Positions 28,002-39,355 of a stretch of DNA of 64,000 nucleotides are shown piece after piece. The notes beneath the pieces are model-generated. The model was given only the letters and a program-made list of their open reading frames with translations. It was not told the DNA's origin and searched no databases. Both the position numbers and the translations under genes were made by a program. Position 1 is the stretch's first letter. Each line of letters opens with the position of its first letter. This stretch comes from CATQHW01 sp965243545 (GTDB lineage: Bacteria > Spirochaetota > Spirochaetia > SZUA-6 > Bin103), in the NCBI GenBank assembly GCA_965243545.1, contig OZ251573.1, positions 496,001 through 560,000 of the forward strand, in the 5' to 3' direction.

Positions 28002-29239
28002 GGCTGCCGGTCGCGCCGTGGTTGGGCTTGGCCATGGCCGGGCGCGGGCGCGCGCGCGGCGGTCCCGCCCTGGCCGGCACGGCGTGGGGCATCGCGCTGA
28101 GCCTGGTGCCGGTGATCGTGGTGCTGGTGGTGGCGGACGGCATGATCGAAGGGATCACCGGGCGCTTCCTGGAGGTAGACACGTACCACGCCCGGATCGC
28201 GCCGGCCGGGCGGCCGGGCGGCGTCGACGCGCTGGCGGAGGCGGTGCGGGCCGTGCCGGGAGTGACGCTGGCGGAGGTGGAGTTCCGCAGCCCGGCCCTG
28301 CTGTTCAACGCCGGGCGGCGCGCCGGCGCGCAGGTGCGGTTCGTGCGTCCCGGCCTGTTGGAGCGGGACCCCGGCCTGCGGAGCTATCTCAGCGTGGAAG
28401 GCGCGTTCGACCTGGGGGCGGACGACCGCGTGGTGATAGGCCGGGAGCTGGCCGACGCGCTCGGCGTGGCGGCCGGCGACTCGGTGGGGCTGTGGCCGCA
28501 GGGCGGACGGTTCGCGGTGACGCGCGTGGCCGGCGTGTACCGGACCGGGTATCAGCAGCTCGACGGCGCCTACGCGTTCATGGCCGCGCCGGCGGCGGCG
28601 CGGCTCGGCGCAGCCGGCGCGCGGTTCGTGGGCGTCAAGGCGCGCGATCCGTTCGGCGGGCTGGACGCGCTGCTGGCCGGCCTGCAAGCGGTCACCCCGG
28701 CCGGCGCCCGGGCGATCGGCTGGTACGAGCTGCAGCTCGCCGCGTACCGCTCGTACCGCGCCACCAAGGTGTGGCTCACCCTGATCATGGCGGTGATCGC
28801 GCTGGTGGCGGCGTTCAACGTCGCCTCCGCGCTGCGCATGCTGCTGCTGGAGCGGAGCGCGGAGGTCGCGTATCTGCGCGCCATGGGCGGCTCCGGTGAT
28901 CAGGTCGGCGCGGCGTTCCTCACCGCCGGCCTGGTGAGCGGCGCCGCCGGCAGCGTGGCCGGGGTGGCGCTCGGCCTGGCCGCGGCGGTCAACGTCAACG
29001 AGCTGCTGGCCGCGCTGGAGTGGGCGGTCAACGCCGTGGGGCTGGCGCTGTCCGGCGCCGGCGAGCCGGTGCGGTTGCTCGACCGCTCCTTCTATCTGGA
29101 GGAGATACCGGTGCGCGCCGGCCTCGGCCAACTCCTGGTCACCGCGGCGGCCGCCACGGTGGCGGCGGCGGTGGCCGCGCTGCTCCCCGCCCGGCAGGCG
29201 GCGCGCCTGCGGCCGGTGGAGGAGCTGCGGCAGCGGTAG
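27998..29239 (+). CDS. lolE: LolC/LolE-type lipoprotein-releasing ABC permease
   Basis: Second permease of the complex. N-terminal TM (GTAWGIALSLVPVIVVLVVADG), periplasmic domain, three C-terminal TMs (VWLTLIMAVIALVAAFNVAS; SGAAGSVAGVALGLAAAVNVNE; LLVTAAAATVAAAVAALL). Cytoplasmic motif LLLERSAEVAYLRAMGGSGDQV, and a C-terminal LRPVEELR. GTG start in a GTGA overlap with lolD. It differs clearly from the lolC copy, so the transporter is a heterodimer. Confidence 0.88.
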   Translation: MRLPVAPWLGLAMAGRGRARGGPALAGTAWGIALSLVPVIVVLVVADGMIEGITGRFLEVDTYHARIAPAGRPGGVDALAEAVRAVPGVTLAEVEFRSPALLFNAGRRAGAQVRFVRPGLLERDPGLRSYLSVEGAFDLGADDRVVIGRELADALGVAAGDSVGLWPQGGRFAVTRVAGVYRTGYQQLDGAYAFMAAPAAARLGAAGARFVGVKARDPFGGLDALLAGLQAVTPAGARAIGWYELQLAAYRSYRATKVWLTLIMAVIALVAAFNVASALRMLLLERSAEVAYLRAMGGSGDQVGAAFLTAGLVSGAAGSVAGVALGLAAAVNVNELLAALEWAVNAVGLALSGAGEPVRLLDRSFYLEEIPVRAGLGQLLVTAAAATVAAAVAALLPARQAARLRPVEELRQR

Positions 29240-29275
29240 GAACTGCGGGAGAATTTCGGCGTCGGCGCTATGGGT

Positions 29276-29304
29276 TTGATCGACTCGCGTTCGTCTGCGA
29301 TACT
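29276..29304 (+). promoter_or_regulatory. Sigma70-type promoter of clpC
   Basis: TTGATC (29276-29281), exact 17-nt spacer, GATACT (29299-29304), in the 131-bp gap between lolE and clpC. No CtsR-like operator is obvious. Confidence 0.6.
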
Positions 29305-29370
29305 TGTAGCAGGCGCCGCGCCGTCACCGGCGCGGCAAGTTCCGGCAAAGGTGAATCATGGAGGCATGAC

Positions 29371-31860
<2,490 letters not shown>

Positions 31861-31861
31861 C

Positions 31862-34840
31862 TTGACCGGACTCTTCGCGCGGGGGGTGACGCCGGCGGCC
31901 GTGCCGTCGCTTGCGCTGCTCCTGATCCTTGCCGCGCCGGCGGCCGCCCAGGAAGCCGCCGATCTCTACCAGCGCGGCGCCGACGCGTTCGCCGACGGTC
32001 TGTTCGCCAACGCCGCGCAGACGTTCACGACGCTGGTCGAGCGCCATCCCGGCTCCGAGCTGCGCGCCGACGCCGCCTTTTTGCTCGCCCTCGCTCGCTA
32101 CCACCTGCAGGAGCACGCGGAGTCGCTGGCGCTGCTGCGGGCGTTCGCGGACCGGTATGCGGACTCCGAGCACGTGGCCGTCCTCGACCACTGGCGGGCG
32201 GCCAATCTGATGGCGCAGGGACGCGCGGCGGAGGCGGCGGAGCTCGCCGAACGGCAACTCGGACGCGCCGACGCGCCGGCCGACTACCGCTGGCGCACGT
32301 TGCTGTTGCACGCCGGGGCGCTGGAGGCGGCCGGCCGGCCGGCCGACGCCGAACGGGCGTATCTGGCCATGGTCGGCGAGCTGCCGGAGTCCGAACGGGC
32401 CGACGCGCTGTTCCGCGCGGGCCAGATAGCGTATCAGGCCGGGCGCTACGCGGACGCGGCGGAGACCTTCGGGCGGATCGTGTTCGACCACGCCGGCAGC
32501 GCGCGCGCTCCGCAGGCGCTGTTCGCGCAGGCCGACGCCTCGCTGCTGGCCGGGGAGCACGGCACCGCCGCGGAGCGCTTCACGCGGTACCTGGAGCTCT
32601 TCCCGGACGGCGAGCTGGCGGCGACGGCGTGGAGCCGCCTGCCGTTCCTGTACTTGGCCGACGAGCAATTCGCCCTGGCGGCCGACTACGCCGACCGGGC
32701 GCTGGCGCATGCGGACGCCGGCCTGACCGGCCGGCTGCTGCAGGTCAAGGGCGAAGCGGCGCTCCAACTCGGCCAACCGGACCGCGCGGTCGACGCGCTG
32801 CAGCAGGCGCTGGACGCCGGCCTGGGACCGGGCGACGCGCAACGCGCCGCCTACTATCTGGCGCTCGCGTTTCTGGGGAGCGATCGGCGGTCGTCCGGGC
32901 TGGAATGGCTGCAGCAGGCCGGCGGCGGCCCGGACGCGGAGTTGGCGGCCAGCGCCGTCCTGAACCGGGCGTACCTGCTGATCGAAGACGGCGAGTTGGC
33001 CGCCGGCGCCGCGGAGCTGCAGCGGTTCGCCGACCGCTATCCCAACCACCCGGACGTCACCGAGGCGCTGCAGGTGCTGGCGCGGACGCGGGAGGCGCTG
33101 GGAGAGACGGAGGCGGCGCTCGACGCCTGGGAGCGGCTGACGCTGGCGGTCGAGGCCGGCGGCCTCACCGGCGTGCCGGTGTCGGCCGGCTCCGCGTCGC
33201 TGGCGACGCTGCTGCGCGCCGCCGACGCCGCGGTCGCCGTCGATCAGGACGATCGGGCGCTGGCCTTGCTGGCGCGTCTGCGGCGGCTTGGAGCGCAGCC
33301 GGAGTCGCTGGAGGGGGTGTACCGCATCGGCCGCATCTACGGCACGCGCGGCGAGCACCGGCGCGCCGCCGACTTCTACCGGGAGGTAGTGGAGACCGCG
33401 CCGCAGGGGGAGCTGTATTGGCGCGCCCGCCTGGCGTTGGGGGCGGAGCTGTTCAACGCCGGCGAGTACCGGGAGGCCCGGGGCGTGCTGGGCGACGGCG
33501 ACCAAGGCGGCGTGTGGGAACCGTACCGCTACCTGGCGCTCGGCCGCGTCCACTACCGCCTGCGCGAGTCCGACCAGGCGACCGAGGCGCTGGCGGTCGC
33601 CGCGCGGGCGCCGGACGCCGCGGTCGCGGCCGAGGCGTCCTATCTGTATGCGGCGGCTCTCTATCAGGGCGGCCGTTACGAAGGCTCCCGGGACGCGTAT
33701 CTGGCGTTCGCCGACCGCTACCCCGACGCGGCGCAGGTGCCGTCCGCGTTCTACCGAGCCGCCCTCAGCGCGTTGCGGCTCGACCGGCAGGAGCACGCCC
33801 GGGAGCTCTTCGCGGCCGGCTTGGCGACCATCGAGGTGCGGGAATCGGCGCCCGCCGCCGCGGCGTCGGGCGCCGCGGCGGCGGGTTCGTCGGGCGCCGG
33901 CGGCGTCGACCTGGCGCAGGAGATACTGTACATGCTGGTCGACGAGGCGCTCGCTGCGGACCGGGGCGAAGACGCGGCGGCCGCGCTGGAAAAGCTGCGG
34001 GCGCGGGCGCCGGACGGACTGATGGCGGCGGAGGCCGGCCTGCGGTACGGCCAGCACCTGGTCGCGCAGGGGCGGCCGGAAGCCGGCCTGCGGGCGTTGC
34101 GGCAGGTGGCCGACTACGGCGGCGAGGGCCCGGGCTGGCGGGCGCTGTCGGCCGCGGCGCAGGCGGCCGAGACGCTCGGCCGGTACGGCGAGGCGGCCGA
34201 CCTGCATTGGCGCACGTTGTTGGCCGCGCACGATACCGGCTTGCGTGAGCGGGCGCTCGCCGGACTCCGCGTCAGCTTCACGGCGATCGGCGCGACGGCC
34301 GCCCAACGCCATTATCTGCGGGCGGCGGCGGCCACCGACGCGGAGCTGCCGGCGGACGTGCGCGCCCGCGTAATGTACGACTACGCCGTGCTGATCCACC
34401 CCCAACAGCCGGACGCCGCCGCCTCCATCCTGCAGGCGTCACTTCCCGATCTGGGCGCCGGTCCCGATCGCGACGACGGGTACTTCCTGCTGGCCGAGCA
34501 CTACCGCCAGGCCGGCGAGCCGCAACGGGCGATCGACGCGTACCGCGTGGTGTCGGAAGTCGCCGTAGCCGGCGGCGGCCGGCAGGCCGAAGCGTATCTC
34601 CGTCAGGCGCAGCTCACGGTGGAGACCGAAGGCGAAGCGGCGTCCGCCGGCGCGCTGGCGGACGTGGCGCTACGGTTCCCGCAGCAAGGCGAAGTCGCCT
34701 CCGAAGCGCTCTATTTCGCGATCACGCTGTACCGGCAGGCCGGCGCCGAGCGGTCGGCCAACCGGCTCCGCGACCGGCTGCTGGAGCGCTACCCGGACAG
34801 CGAGTGGACGGAGCGGCTGCGTAGCGATCAAGCGGCCTGA
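31862..34840 (+). CDS. Large secreted tetratricopeptide-repeat protein
   Basis: A 992-residue protein that starts with a TTG one base after the clpC stop. After a signal peptide (SLALLLILAAPAAAQ) it is a continuous series of TPR helices (for example ADLYQRGADAFADGLFANAAQTF, YLQLGQ..RAVDALQQALDAG, AYLAFADRYPDAAQVPSAFYRAAL). It is related in style to the periplasmic tol-pal/YbgF-BamD class of TPR proteins and large treponemal TPR proteins. TPRs bind protein partners; here presumably in envelope assembly. A low-complexity Ala/Gly/Ser linker lies near residue 670. Confidence 0.8.
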   Translation: MTGLFARGVTPAAVPSLALLLILAAPAAAQEAADLYQRGADAFADGLFANAAQTFTTLVERHPGSELRADAAFLLALARYHLQEHAESLALLRAFADRYADSEHVAVLDHWRAANLMAQGRAAEAAELAERQLGRADAPADYRWRTLLLHAGALEAAGRPADAERAYLAMVGELPESERADALFRAGQIAYQAGRYADAAETFGRIVFDHAGSARAPQALFAQADASLLAGEHGTAAERFTRYLELFPDGELAATAWSRLPFLYLADEQFALAADYADRALAHADAGLTGRLLQVKGEAALQLGQPDRAVDALQQALDAGLGPGDAQRAAYYLALAFLGSDRRSSGLEWLQQAGGGPDAELAASAVLNRAYLLIEDGELAAGAAELQRFADRYPNHPDVTEALQVLARTREALGETEAALDAWERLTLAVEAGGLTGVPVSAGSASLATLLRAADAAVAVDQDDRALALLARLRRLGAQPESLEGVYRIGRIYGTRGEHRRAADFYREVVETAPQGELYWRARLALGAELFNAGEYREARGVLGDGDQGGVWEPYRYLALGRVHYRLRESDQATEALAVAARAPDAAVAAEASYLYAAALYQGGRYEGSRDAYLAFADRYPDAAQVPSAFYRAALSALRLDRQEHARELFAAGLATIEVRESAPAAAASGAAAAGSSGAGGVDLAQEILYMLVDEALAADRGEDAAAALEKLRARAPDGLMAAEAGLRYGQHLVAQGRPEAGLRALRQVADYGGEGPGWRALSAAAQAAETLGRYGEAADLHWRTLLAAHDTGLRERALAGLRVSFTAIGATAAQRHYLRAAAATDAELPADVRARVMYDYAVLIHPQQPDAAASILQASLPDLGAGPDRDDGYFLLAEHYRQAGEPQRAIDAYRVVSEVAVAGGGRQAEAYLRQAQLTVETEGEAASAGALADVALRFPQQGEVASEALYFAITLYRQAGAERSANRLRDRLLERYPDSEWTERLRSDQAA

Positions 34841-34882
34841 GCGGCGGCGGGGCATGACGGCGGCGGGGCCTGAGCGGCGGCC

Positions 34883-36145
34883 TCAACGCCCGGCGGTCCG
34901 GTCGACCGCTACGGGGTCTACCGGCCGCCGGGCCAGCAGCACCGCCCGAAAGCCGCGGCGGCGGCGGTCGGCCAGCTTTGCGAATCCCGCCAAGCTGCGC
35001 ACCGCCCGTTCGACCGGCGTGCTGCCGGCGGTGAGCAGCAGCCGGCCGTCCGGTTCCAACAACCGGTCGGCCGCCTCGGCGATCCACCGCCACCACGGTC
35101 CGTCGGCGTCGGCGTGCGCGGCCACCACGCCGCTGAACCGGCCGGCCGTGCGCGCGGCTGCGATCGACGGGGCGTGCACGCCGGCGGCCACCACGCCGGC
35201 CCGGCGCAGATTGCGCTGCGTGACCCGGACCTGCAGCAGGTCGCGGCTGCCGGCGGTGATCGACGGCAGCCGCCGGAGGCCGGCAGCCGGCGGCGCCTCC
35301 CCGGCGGCCGGCGGCAGCGCCAGCCGGCAGGCGGCCAGCCCCTGACCCGGATTCCAGATCAGCACGCGCCGGCCGAGCGCAGCCGCGTTCAGCAGCGGCT
35401 CGGCGGCGCGTAGCGCGTAGGGGACGGAGTCGAAGTCCGGCAGCCCCCACGCCGTCCGCAGCCGCACGACCTGCCCGCCGTAGCGGAGCGCCGCAGAGCT
35501 CCGCAGGTAGGCGCTTAGCTCGTCGTCGACCGGCGCCGCGCCGCCGGTCCGGTCAGCGCCGTTCGCGCCGGGGACGGCCTGGGCGATGAATACCGTGTGC
35601 GCCCGCAGCTCGCGCCGGTGCGCGATGCGCGCGCGGCCGCCGAGCGCCTGCTCCACCAGTCCCTGGCGCGCCCGGATCACGACCAGGGCCAGATGGCCGC
35701 GCGGCGCCGCGGCGGCCGCCGTCCGCACCAGCATGGCCAGCACCGGTTCCCCCACCTTGGCCGGCAGGTTGGCGGCGATCAGGTCGAACGGCGCCTGGCC
35801 GGCCGGCACGCCGAGGCAGCCGGCCGCCGCCGCTCCCGCCGCGCCGTTTTCTTGCGCGTTGGCGGCGCTGACCGCGGCCGCCAGCGCGTCACGGTCGCTC
35901 ATGACGATCCGCGCCGCCGGCCAGAGCGCCGCCAGCGCCACGCCGATCGCCCCGGCGCCGCAGCCCAGATCGAGCGCGCGGCGCACCGGCAGATCGCCCA
36001 GGCGGCCGGCCATGACGTCGAGCAGCGCGCGCGTGCCGGCGTCGACGTCGTCGCCTGCGAACAGCGACTGAGACAGCCACAGACGCAGGGTACGGCCGGC
36101 CCACGGGAAGTCGACGCGCTTGTGGACCAGACCGTGCGCGCGCAA
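34883..36145 (-). CDS. Two-domain SAM methyltransferase-like protein (RsmC-like)
   Basis: The N-terminal domain is a class I methyltransferase: ALDLGCGAGAIGVALAALWP (SAM-binding motif I), IVMSDRDALAAAVSAANAQENG (motif II) and FDLIAANLPAKVG at motif IV, where RsmC-type guanine N2-methyltransferases have NPPF. The C-terminal ~200 residues look like a second, degenerate Rossmann domain (RRVLIWNPGQGLAACRLAL; GRLLLTAGSTPVERAVRSLAGF). The likely role is rRNA or small-molecule methylation. No ATG or GTG fits; TTG 36145 is used here, but the frame is open to the efp stop and the real start may be up to ~20 codons upstream. Follows efp in the same operon. Confidence 0.65.
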   Translation of the reverse strand: MRAHGLVHKRVDFPWAGRTLRLWLSQSLFAGDDVDAGTRALLDVMAGRLGDLPVRRALDLGCGAGAIGVALAALWPAARIVMSDRDALAAAVSAANAQENGAAGAAAAGCLGVPAGQAPFDLIAANLPAKVGEPVLAMLVRTAAAAAPRGHLALVVIRARQGLVEQALGGRARIAHRRELRAHTVFIAQAVPGANGADRTGGAAPVDDELSAYLRSSAALRYGGQVVRLRTAWGLPDFDSVPYALRAAEPLLNAAALGRRVLIWNPGQGLAACRLALPPAAGEAPPAAGLRRLPSITAGSRDLLQVRVTQRNLRRAGVVAAGVHAPSIAAARTAGRFSGVVAAHADADGPWWRWIAEAADRLLEPDGRLLLTAGSTPVERAVRSLAGFAKLADRRRRGFRAVLLARRPVDPVAVDRTAGR

Positions 36146-36216
36146 CGCCGCGGCGGAAGGAAAACCCGCTCGATCCGGCGCGACCGGCGCCGCGCGGACG
36201 TCCGGTTGCGGTTCGA

Positions 36217-36774
36217 TCAGGCCCGTTCGACGTACGCGCCGGTGGTGGTGTTGACCACGACGTGATCGCCGGACTTGATGAACAGCGGCGCCTGCACGGT
36301 GAGTCCGGTCTCGGTGGTGACCGGCTTGGTGGCGCCGGTGGCGGTGTCGCCCCGCTCGGCATGCGGCGCTTCGGTCACCTTGAGCTTCATCTTCAGCGGC
36401 AGCTGCACCGCCAGCGGATCTTCGCCCCACATGAGCACCTGAAAGGACTCGCCTTCTTTCATGAAGCGCGTGATCCCGTCGCCGACGCTGGCTGCCGGGA
36501 CGTTGAACTGGTCGTAGGAAGCGGCGTCCATGAAGACCAGGTGGTCGGCGTCGGCGTACAGGTATTGCGCGTCGCGCGTCTCCACGTCCGCTTCCTCCAC
36601 CGTCTCATGGGACTTGACCACTTCGCGGATCACCTGGCCGGTGCGCGCGTGCTTCAGCTTGAGCCGCACGAACGCCGATCCCTTGCCGGGCTTGACGAAC
36701 TCGCGATCGGTGACCAAGTACGGATCGCCCCGGAACAACACGTAGATACCCTTGTCGATTGCGCCCGCTTTCAT
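36217..36774 (-). CDS. efp: Translation elongation factor P
   Basis: EF-P rescues ribosomes stalled at polyproline. Three beta domains; the loop TDREFVKPGKGSAFVR carries the Lys modified in E. coli-type EF-P. The C-terminus shows DHVVVNTTTGAYVERA. ATG 36774 (MKAGAIDKGIYVLFRGDPYLV) matches the family start. The epmA gene directly upstream in the same direction supports beta-lysyl modification of that Lys. The many polyproline stretches encoded in this window give EF-P obvious clients. Confidence 0.96.
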   Translation of the reverse strand: MKAGAIDKGIYVLFRGDPYLVTDREFVKPGKGSAFVRLKLKHARTGQVIREVVKSHETVEEADVETRDAQYLYADADHLVFMDAASYDQFNVPAASVGDGITRFMKEGESFQVLMWGEDPLAVQLPLKMKLKVTEAPHAERGDTATGATKPVTTETGLTVQAPLFIKSGDHVVVNTTTGAYVERA

Positions 36775-36819
36775 CCTGCCGTTACCGTCCGGGCGGAACC
36801 CTACCACAGCCGGAGGGCG

Positions 36820-37818
36820 CTACCATAGCCGGCAGTCATGGAGCGGAAAGGCGACCACGTCGCGTATGTCGTCCCGCCGGTCGAGCGCCATGATCAACCG
36901 CTCGACGCCGAGCGCTACGCCGGCGCAGACCGCCGGACCGCCGCGCACCTCGTCCGCCATCCGCCGGTCGGGCGGGTGCCGGACCGCGGCGGTCCGCTCC
37001 TTGCGCGCCGCCTCCCGGTCGATGACCCGCGCCAGCCGGCCGGCGTCGGTCTCTTCCTGAAAGCAGTTGGCGATCTCCAGACCGCCGGCGTACAGCTCCC
37101 AGCGCCGGCAGTACGGGGCGCCGGCGATCGGCTGCGCGAACGTCGGCACCCGCCGCGGATACTCGTAGACCACGGTGCCCCGGCCGGACGGCAGCGCAGG
37201 CTCCACCAGGGCGATCCAGACCCGGTTGAAGATCTGCTCCCAGGTGTCGTCGTCCGCGGTGCGCACGCCCGCGGCGCCGGCCGCCCGGTGAAAACGGCCG
37301 GGATCGTCGACGTCGTCGAGGTCGAAGCCGGCCGCCCGCAGGATCGCCTGGCGGACCGTGATGCGGTCGAACGGGACCGGCAGCGGCGCCGCCGCCGGCA
37401 GGGCGGCCACCAGCCGCTGCAGCCGCTCCGCTTCCGCAAGGTAGGCGCCGCCGGGGGCGTACCACTCCAGCAGGGTGAACTCCGGGCTGTGCGTCCGGTC
37501 GAGTTCGCCGTTGCGGAATGCCGGCGCGATCTGGAAGATCGGCCCGGACCCCATGGCGATGAGTCGGCGCATGTGGCGCTCCGGCGACGGACTCAGAAAG
37601 AGCGGCGCCCCGTCCTGCCCGTCCGGTTCGGCGTCCGGCCGGCGCAGGCGGGTGGCGAACACCTCGATCGCCGGCTCCGGCAGCAGCGACGGCGACATCA
37701 GCGGCGTGGTCACCTCCCGGAAGCCGTCGGCGGCGAAGAAGGAGCGGATCGCCGTCAGGAACCGGCCGTGACGGCGGGCGCGCGCGAGCGGCGATCCGGT
37801 CACGGCGCGATGCGCCAT
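36820..37818 (-). CDS. epmA: EF-P lysyltransferase EpmA (PoxA/GenX)
   Basis: A class II lysyl-tRNA-synthetase-like enzyme lacking the anticodon domain, 332 aa. Motifs: FREVTTPLMSPSLLPEP, FLSPSPERHMRRLIAMG, FQIAPAFRNGELDRTHSPEFTLLEWY (motif 2), YAGGLEIANCFQEETD and GVALGVERLIMAL (motif 3). It attaches beta-lysine to EF-P; the mutase EpmB that supplies it is not in this window. It lies 45 nt upstream of efp. Confidence 0.93.
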   Translation of the reverse strand: MAHRAVTGSPLARARRHGRFLTAIRSFFAADGFREVTTPLMSPSLLPEPAIEVFATRLRRPDAEPDGQDGAPLFLSPSPERHMRRLIAMGSGPIFQIAPAFRNGELDRTHSPEFTLLEWYAPGGAYLAEAERLQRLVAALPAAAPLPVPFDRITVRQAILRAAGFDLDDVDDPGRFHRAAGAAGVRTADDDTWEQIFNRVWIALVEPALPSGRGTVVYEYPRRVPTFAQPIAGAPYCRRWELYAGGLEIANCFQEETDAGRLARVIDREAARKERTAAVRHPPDRRMADEVRGGPAVCAGVALGVERLIMALDRRDDIRDVVAFPLHDCRLW

Positions 37819-37910
37819 GCGCGTCCCGGCGCGTGGACAGGGCCGGCAGGTCTCCCTATACTGGGCCGCCGGCCGCGTCGGGCCGCGTGGCTCATCATCG
37901 CTCTCTCCCC

Positions 37911-38837
37911 ATGAATCTCGATATCTTCGTACTGGGCACCGGCGGCATGATGCCGCTTCCCGGCCGCGGGTTGACGTCGGTACTGTTGCGCCGCGAAGGC
38001 GACCTGTTGCTGTTCGACTGCGGCGAAGGCACGCAGATCGCCTTTCGGCGGCTCAACCTGAAGTGGAAGAAGATCACCGGCATCTTCATTTCCCACACGC
38101 ACGCCGACCACGTGACCGGACTGCCGGGCATGCTGTCGCTCTCCTCGCAGGTCGACCGCGACGAGCCGCTCTACGTCTACGGCCCGCCGCGCATCCGGCA
38201 GTTCATCGAACAGACCTTGCGCGTGCTCGACATTTATATCAACTACGAGATCATCGTGCACGAGTTCTACGACGACGTCACGGTGATGGAGGGCGACGGA
38301 TACCGCGTCGACTCCCTGCGCGTCCGGCACACCAAACCGTGTCTGGGCTACCGGCTGGTGGAGGAGCCGCGCCCCGGCCAGTTCCACCCGGAGCGGGCGG
38401 TCGCCGCCGGCGTGCCGCGCGGTCCGCTCTGGTCGGTGCTGCAGCGGGGCGAACCGGTGCGGCTGGACGGCGGCGTCACGGTGGAGCCGGCGGCCGTGAT
38501 GGGACCGCCGCGCCCCGGCCGCGCCTTCAGCTTCGTCACCGACACCGCCGCGTTTCCGGGCCTGGTCCCGTTCGTGGCCGGCTCCGATCTGCTGATCTGC
38601 GAAGGCATGTTCTGCGCCGACCTCACCGCCGACGCCGCGGCCAAGAAGCACCTCACCGCCCAACAGGCGGGACGGATCGCCCGTGCGGCCGGCGTGGGCC
38701 GGCTGGGGCTGATCCACTACAGCCCGCGCTACACCGAGCGCGACCTCCGGCAGCTGGTCAGCGAGGCGCGGGCGGAGTTTGGCGAGTCGTTTCTGACGCG
38801 GGATCTGCAGGATCTGAGCCTGCCGTATCGGGAGTGA
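37911..38837 (+). CDS. rnz: Ribonuclease Z
   Basis: Metallo-beta-lactamase-fold endonuclease that trims tRNA 3' trailers, needed here because none of the tRNA genes in the window encodes CCA. Motifs: LDIFVLGTGGMMPLPGRG, LFDCGEGTQIAF, zinc motif FISHTHADHVTGLPG, LICEGMFC and LIHYSPRYTE. ATG 37911 gives the family N-terminus; the start lies divergent from epmA. 308 aa. Confidence 0.95.
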   Translation: MNLDIFVLGTGGMMPLPGRGLTSVLLRREGDLLLFDCGEGTQIAFRRLNLKWKKITGIFISHTHADHVTGLPGMLSLSSQVDRDEPLYVYGPPRIRQFIEQTLRVLDIYINYEIIVHEFYDDVTVMEGDGYRVDSLRVRHTKPCLGYRLVEEPRPGQFHPERAVAAGVPRGPLWSVLQRGEPVRLDGGVTVEPAAVMGPPRPGRAFSFVTDTAAFPGLVPFVAGSDLLICEGMFCADLTADAAAKKHLTAQQAGRIARAAGVGRLGLIHYSPRYTERDLRQLVSEARAEFGESFLTRDLQDLSLPYRE

Positions 38838-39234
38838 AGCGGGCGCGCGGCTCCCGCCGCAACGCGGCGATCGCGTCATGCATGGCGCGCAGCTCGCGCT
38901 CGACGTCGACCGGGCCGTGCCGGACCCGCCGGCCGCGGCGGCGAGTCCGGTCCCGGGCCGGCGGCACGTCGAGCTGATCCGGGCCCTCGGCGCCGATGGC
39001 GACTCCCGCCGCCGGGCTGATGACCGTCGTCCGGCGGCCGGCTGCGTCGATCGAGTCAGGGTCGGAGCGGGAGCCGGCGAGCGACCAGCGCTTCACCCAG
39101 ACGCCGTACTCCTCGCCCCCGGCGCTCCCGTCCGCGGCGTCCGGGGCTGGGGTGTCGGCGGGGGTTGGAGGGGCGGCGGGGGCTGGGGTGTCCTCTGGCA
39201 AATGACTCTCCCGCGCGGGGCGGCGCCCGCGCAC
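38758..39234 (-). CDS. Hypothetical protein, weakly supported
   Basis: The ~400-bp gap between rnz and the FtsB-like gene contains a minus-strand frame from GTG 39234 (VRGRRPARESHLPEDTPAP). It has a Pro/Ala-rich head, a middle segment EYGVWVKRWSLAGSRSDPDSID and a helical ERELRAMHDAIAALRREPR. It overlaps the 3' end of rnz by 80 bp. No family is recognised and no ribosome binding site stands out. The alternative is non-coding DNA with a chance open frame, which is common at this GC content. Confidence 0.35.
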   Translation of the reverse strand: MRGRRPARESHLPEDTPAPAAPPTPADTPAPDAADGSAGGEEYGVWVKRWSLAGSRSDPDSIDAAGRRTTVISPAAGVAIGAEGPDQLDVPPARDRTRRRGRRVRHGPVDVERELRAMHDAIAALRREPRARFTPDTAGSDPADPASETTRQTPPAPR

Positions 39235-39355
39235 GGCACCATCCAGTATGGGCCGGCGGCCGGCCGCGCTGTCAACGGCGATCGGTCGTCCGGCGCGTAG
39301 CGCGCCATTCCGCTCAACGCGGACCGGCGGCCTGCCGACCATCAAGAAGGTAAGC

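Noticed and set aside
38878..39300. Plus-strand frame in the rnz to FtsB-like gap
   Set aside because: Low-complexity Gly/Trp-rich translation; the minus-strand frame is the more protein-like of two weak choices.
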